Positions 63,238 through 64,000 of a stretch of 64,000 nt of DNA are shown in pieces. A program made the translations under genes and the position numbers. The notes beneath the pieces were generated by a model that searched no databases, was not told where the DNA came from, and saw nothing but the letters and a program-made list of their open reading frames with translations. Source of the stretch: Haemaphysalis longicornis (Eukaryota; Arthropoda; Arachnida; Ixodida; Ixodidae); NCBI GenBank assembly GCA_013339765.2, contig CM023449.1:39588387-39652386 (forward strand), in the 5' to 3' direction. Numbering within the stretch: position 1 is the stretch's first letter; every line of letters starts with the position of its first letter.

Positions 63238-64000
63238 TTCCCTATGACTGATTCAGATGGTGCTGCCGTCTAGGAGAGGCGAAGCGAAGTAGCGCATCAT
63301 GACACTAATGAGCGCCGACAGTTGGCGCCTCGATGTCAGCGCCTTCGTGTACGGCGGAGCGCGTGAATTGAGGCACCCCCCAGTCTGGCGTTGTTCCCAT
63401 GACCGTTGTGTTTCAAGCTGCTGTTTCTGTGCATGTCATTTTTGGTTTTGTTGTCCCGGAATAAACCGGTTATTTTTTGTTTGTTTCTTGCGTGTCGGCG
63501 CCACTTCGTCTGGCGGGGTCAGGCTCGCGAATTCTTCGCACATGAAGGAGGTTCCTTTAATAACATTCAACTGCTCCTGTGAAGGCCCCTTTCACTTTCG
63601 AGTTTTACCGATTCTATGAAAGAGGGATCAATCACAATTTTTGTTAATTCCCGCAAAAATTACTTCTCTTAAGAGTTTTCTAACTAAACACGAGGGGGGA
63701 AACTCATCGCGGAAAATCGCTATAAAACGAAATGATGAGTTCCTTAAATAATTAATTTTGTTAAGCCCAGTTTACCACTGCTTGAATGAACTGTACTAAG
63801 CTTGAAAAAAAAATACAGAATTAAAAAGTCGTATGGCCGCGAGTTTCGCTGAGCCTGCTTGACAGTGTTTAAGTGAACAAAGATTAAGAAAATGATCTCG
63901 TTACATCATCAACTTTCTAAAAAGTCAACGTTCGTCTTACGAAGTTTTAGTGCGGGATGGCAATCTACAAATGCTGCAAATACGACTGAACACACGGGTT
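63238..64000. other. unassigned stretch
   Basis: No protease exon, repeat or RNA gene that I can support. The last 400 bp are AT-rich. Confidence 0.5.

Overview
This is eukaryotic, repeat-dominated DNA, most likely from an arthropod and by my reading a hard tick. The basis is intron-split serine-protease exons with GT/AG borders, an arthropod-style mix of RTE, Tx1-like and I/Jockey-like LINEs, a Penelope-like element, Ty3/Gypsy elements and tRNA-derived SINEs. There are no bacterial operons, ribosome binding sites, CRISPR arrays or rRNA. The organism call is inference. Several coding regions carry isolated 1-nt shifts, and array copies differ by single-base indels, so some 'frameshifts' may be draft-assembly errors.

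Layout. 0-4.4 kb: two weak minus-strand host exons (a possible secreted peptide and a possible CUB-domain exon), a SINE and Penelope-type end fragments. 4.4-9.6 kb: a decayed RTE LINE, a 219-bp near-perfect palindrome, and a 2.7-kb array of about 465-bp units each carrying a tRNA-like sequence. 9.6-11.7 kb: a SINE and two small inverted-repeat elements. 11.7-17.4 kb: a Ty3/Gypsy element (minus strand) whose 5' LTR is split by a 915-bp inverted-repeat element. 17.9-23.8 kb: a small inverted-repeat element split by a very young 5.4-kb LTR element with 968-bp LTRs, primer-binding site and polypurine tract but no recognisable gag or pol. 23.9-25.9 kb: a foldback structure with about 350-bp arms. 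28.4-33.1 kb: the last three exons of a chymotrypsin-fold serine-protease gene. 35.4-37.0 kb: a LINE 3' end whose CATC tail has grown into a ~0.9-kb array. 43.6-44.3 kb: a ~77-bp minisatellite. 45.1-46.4 kb: a 5'-truncated Penelope-like element with GIY-YIG nuclease and 12-bp target duplication. 46.6-49.0 kb: an unrecognised Pro-rich and Arg/Ser-rich coding region. 49.4-56.0 kb: a 5-kb Tx1-like LINE with its 5' part inverted, inserted at a tRNA-like sequence. 56.1-61.5 kb: a SINE, LINE pieces, Gypsy gag-protease remnants and an orphan LTR. 61.7-62.6 kb: a TA-flanked element with another repeat nested inside. 62.8-63.0 kb: the last exon of a second serine protease on the minus strand, convergent with the first.

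The main biology is layered transposition. In three places a related uninterrupted copy in the same window acts as an empty site, so insertion order and target duplications can be read directly. The host genes supported are the two paralogous serine proteases, probably part of a family cluster, and the orphan low-complexity gene.
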